A program made the translations under genes and the position numbers. A stretch of DNA of 64,000 bases. Origin: Ecdyonurus torrentis (lineage: Eukaryota > Arthropoda > Insecta > Ephemeroptera > Heptageniidae). The notes below the pieces were generated by a model that had not been told where the DNA came from, ran no database searches, and was given only the letters and a program-made list of their open reading frames with translations. This document shows positions 61,897-64,000 of the stretch, in pieces; the first letter of the stretch is position 1; each line of letters opens with the position of its first letter. The DNA is taken from positions 3,100,001-3,164,000 of the forward strand of contig OX439129.1 of the NCBI GenBank assembly GCA_949318235.1, given 5' to 3'.

Positions 61897-64000
61897 CTGA
61901 AACACACAATTTTTTTCGAAAAAAAATTTTTCTCAATTTTGTTTCTAGAGGTGAATTTAGTACTAGAGAGCGTTTTGCATCACTTTATTTCAAAACCACA
62001 ACTTTCCATCTCAATTAAAACTCGAGTTACAAACTTTTTTTTCTTCATATGGGCTACAATGCTATAGACATCGGTAAGAAAATTCGAAAATTCTCAAAAA
62101 CTGAGAAAGTTTTAGTTTTTGCGACTAAAGTGTTATAAACTTTTCATAAGACATTTTAAAGTGATACATTTCAGTTCAAACCGTAAGTCTGTAGCATTAT
62201 TAGTTTCTGAAATATCATCAAAAATCGTTTTCAGAATCTGAAAAACACAATTTTTTTCAAAAAATTTTTTTTCTCAATTTTGTTTCTAGAGGTGAATTTA
62301 GTACTATAGAGCGTTTTGCATCACTTTATTTCAAAACCACAACTTTACATCTCAATTAGAACTCGAGTTACAAACTTTTTTTTTCTTCATATGGGCTACA
62401 ATGCTATAGACTTCGGTAAGAAAATTCGAAAATTCTCAAATACTAAGAAAGTTTTAGTTTTTGCGACTTAAGTGTTATAAACTTTTCATAAGACATTTTA
62501 AAGTGATACATTTCAGTTCAAACCGTAAGTCTGTAGCATTATTAGTTTCTGAGATATCATCAAAAATCGTTTTCAGAAACTGAAAAACACAATTTTTTTG
62601 AAAAAATTATTTTTCTCAAATTTGTTTCTAGAGGTGAATTTAAAACTAAAGAGCGTTTTGCATCACTTTATTTCAAAACCACAACTTTCTATCTCAATTG
62701 GAACTCGAGTTACAAACTTTTTTTTCTTCATATGGGCTACAATGCTATAGACTTCGGTAAGAAAATACAAAAATTCTCAAAAACTGAGAAAGTTTTATTT
62801 TTTGCGACTAAAGTGTAATAAACTTTTCGTTAGACATTTCAAAGTGATACATTTCAGTTCAAACCGTAAGTCTCTAGCATTATTAGTTTCTGAGATATTA
62901 TCAAAAATCGTTTTCAGAAACTGAAAAACAATTTTTTGGGAAAAATTATTTTTCTCAAATTTGTTTCTAGAGGTGAATTTAAAACTATAGAGCGTTTTGC
63001 ATCACTTTATTTCAAAACCGCAACTTTCTATCTCAATTGGAACTCGAGTTACAAACTTTTTTTTTCTTCATATGGGCTACAATGATATAGACTTCGGTAA
63101 GAAAATACGAAAATTCTCAAAAACTGAGAAAGATTTATTTTTTGCGACTAAAGTGTAATAAACTTTTCGTTAGACATTTCAAAGTGATACATTTCAGTTC
63201 AAACCGTAAGTCTGTAGCATTATTAGTTTCTGAGATATTATCAAAAATCGTTTTCAGAATCTGAAAAACACAATTTTTTTCGAAAATTTTTTTTCTCAAT
63301 TTTATTTCTAGAGGTAAATTTAGTACTATAGAGCGTTTTGCATCACTTTATTTCAAAACCGCAACTTTCTATCTCAATTGGAACTCGAGTTACAAACTTT
63401 TTTTTTTTCATATGGGCTACAATGCTATAGACTTCGGTAAGAAAATACGAAAATTCTCAAAAACTGAGAAAGGTTATTTTTTGCGACTTAAGTGTAACAA
63501 ACTTTTCAAAAGTCATTTCAAAGTGATACATTTCAGTTCAAACCGTAAGTCTGTAGCATTATCAGTTTCTGAGATATCATCAAAAATCGTTTTCAGAATC
63601 TGAAAAACACAATTTTTTTCAAAAAAAATTTTTTCTCAATTTTGTTTCTAGAGGTGAATTTAGTACTATAGAGAGTTTTGCATCACTTTATTTCAAAACC
63701 ACAACTTTCCATCTCAATTAAAACTCGAGTTACAAACTTTTTTTTCTTCATATGGGCTACAATGCTATAGACATCGGTAAGAAAATTCGAAAATTCTCAA
63801 AAACTGAGAAAGTTTTAGTTTTTAGGACTAAAGTGTTATAAACTTTTCATAAGACATTTTAAAGTGATACATTTCAGTTCAAACCGTAAGTCTCTAGCAT
63901 TATTAGTTTCTGAGATATCATCAAAAATCGTTTTCAGAATCTGAAAAACACAATTTTTTTCAAAAAATTTTTTTTCTCAATTTTGTTTCTAGAGGTGAAT
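61897..64000 (+). repeat. 12-monomer unit, copy 2, cut by the window end
   Basis: Repeats 57,800-59,903 at an offset of 4,097 bp with no difference that I noticed. The frames at 59,315-59,506 and 63,412-63,603 encode the same 63 residues. The array clearly continues past 64,000. Confidence 0.88.

Larger units (their letters stand above)
1..64000 (+). repeat. Satellite DNA array of ~340-bp monomers, about 188 head-to-tail copies
   Basis: The 10-bp palindrome AACTCGAGTT or a close variant recurs at 21, 362, 703, 1044, 1386 and 1726, and on to 63,722, with steps of 340-342 bp. All copies point the same way and nothing non-satellite interrupts them. I found no gene, RNA gene, telomeric repeat or transposon anywhere. 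Base composition is about 28% G+C (83 of 300 counted at 61-360). The length is about twice 170 bp, a common size for satellites packaged on two nucleosomes; this is family knowledge, not shown here. Order is set by diagnostic variants that form higher-order repeats, described in the following entries. A eukaryotic pericentromeric or other heterochromatic origin is inferred from the organisation alone. The family name and species are not recognised. Confidence 0.98.

Noticed and set aside
1..64000. CRISPR-like regular repetition
   Set aside because: The repeated element is the full 340-bp unit with no unique spacers, and no cas genes are present.
1..64000. Array of transposable elements or LTRs
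   Set aside because: No terminal inverted repeats, target-site duplications or coding remnants were found. Monomers abut directly in one orientation with constant length.

Overview
The whole window is one uninterrupted block of tandem satellite DNA. A monomer of about 340 bp (mostly 340-342 bp) repeats head to tail in a single orientation from base 1 to base 64,000, giving roughly 188 copies. I see no unique sequence, no recognisable protein gene, no tRNA or rRNA gene, no transposon and no CRISPR array. Every open reading frame lies inside one or two monomers and recurs wherever that monomer variant recurs. Because 340 is not a multiple of 3, no frame can run through the array.

The DNA is AT-rich: I counted 83 G+C in positions 61-360, about 28%. 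It is built of A and T tracts with short palindromes between them. CpG is present at about the number expected for this composition, roughly eight per monomer. A satellite of this size and organisation points to a eukaryotic heterochromatic or (peri)centromeric region. The lack of CpG depletion fits an animal with little cytosine methylation, such as many invertebrates, but I cannot name the species or clade.

Monomers fall into two main classes, told apart by linked differences in their second half. T-type has CAGAATCTG, CTCAATTTTG, TTTAGTACTA and AAACCACAAC. A-type has CAGAAACTG, ATTATTTTTCTCAAATTTG, TTTAAAACTA and AAACCGCAAC. Mixed monomers also occur. Variants are arranged in higher-order repeats (HORs) whose period changes along the window.

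Domain A (1 to about 28,430): a 9-mer and a 10-mer (701-7,166), alternating 8-mer and 9-mer units that form a 17-mer of about 5,795 bp (about 8.5-17.3 kb), a 684-bp dimer duplication (17,263-18,630), a nearly identical 10-mer duplication of about 3,395 bp (18,918-25,708), then 4-mer and 3-mer copies (25,709-28,430).

Domain B (28,431 to about 45,168): a separate variant set. It holds a 9-mer segment repeated 7,517 bp away, three short copies at 32.1-36.4 kb, and a 2,731-bp 8-mer duplicated in tandem (38,438-43,899).

Domain C (45,169-64,000): successive 11-, 17-, 9- and 12-monomer units that look like one 9-mer modified by monomer duplication or block insertion. It ends in two adjacent copies of a 4,097-bp 12-mer.

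No genes act together here. The biology on show is satellite turnover by unequal exchange, conversion, slippage and small deletions. Coordinates of HOR units come from diagnostic variants located by eye. Boundaries are therefore accurate to within the stretch shared by both neighbours, from tens of bases to about a monomer.
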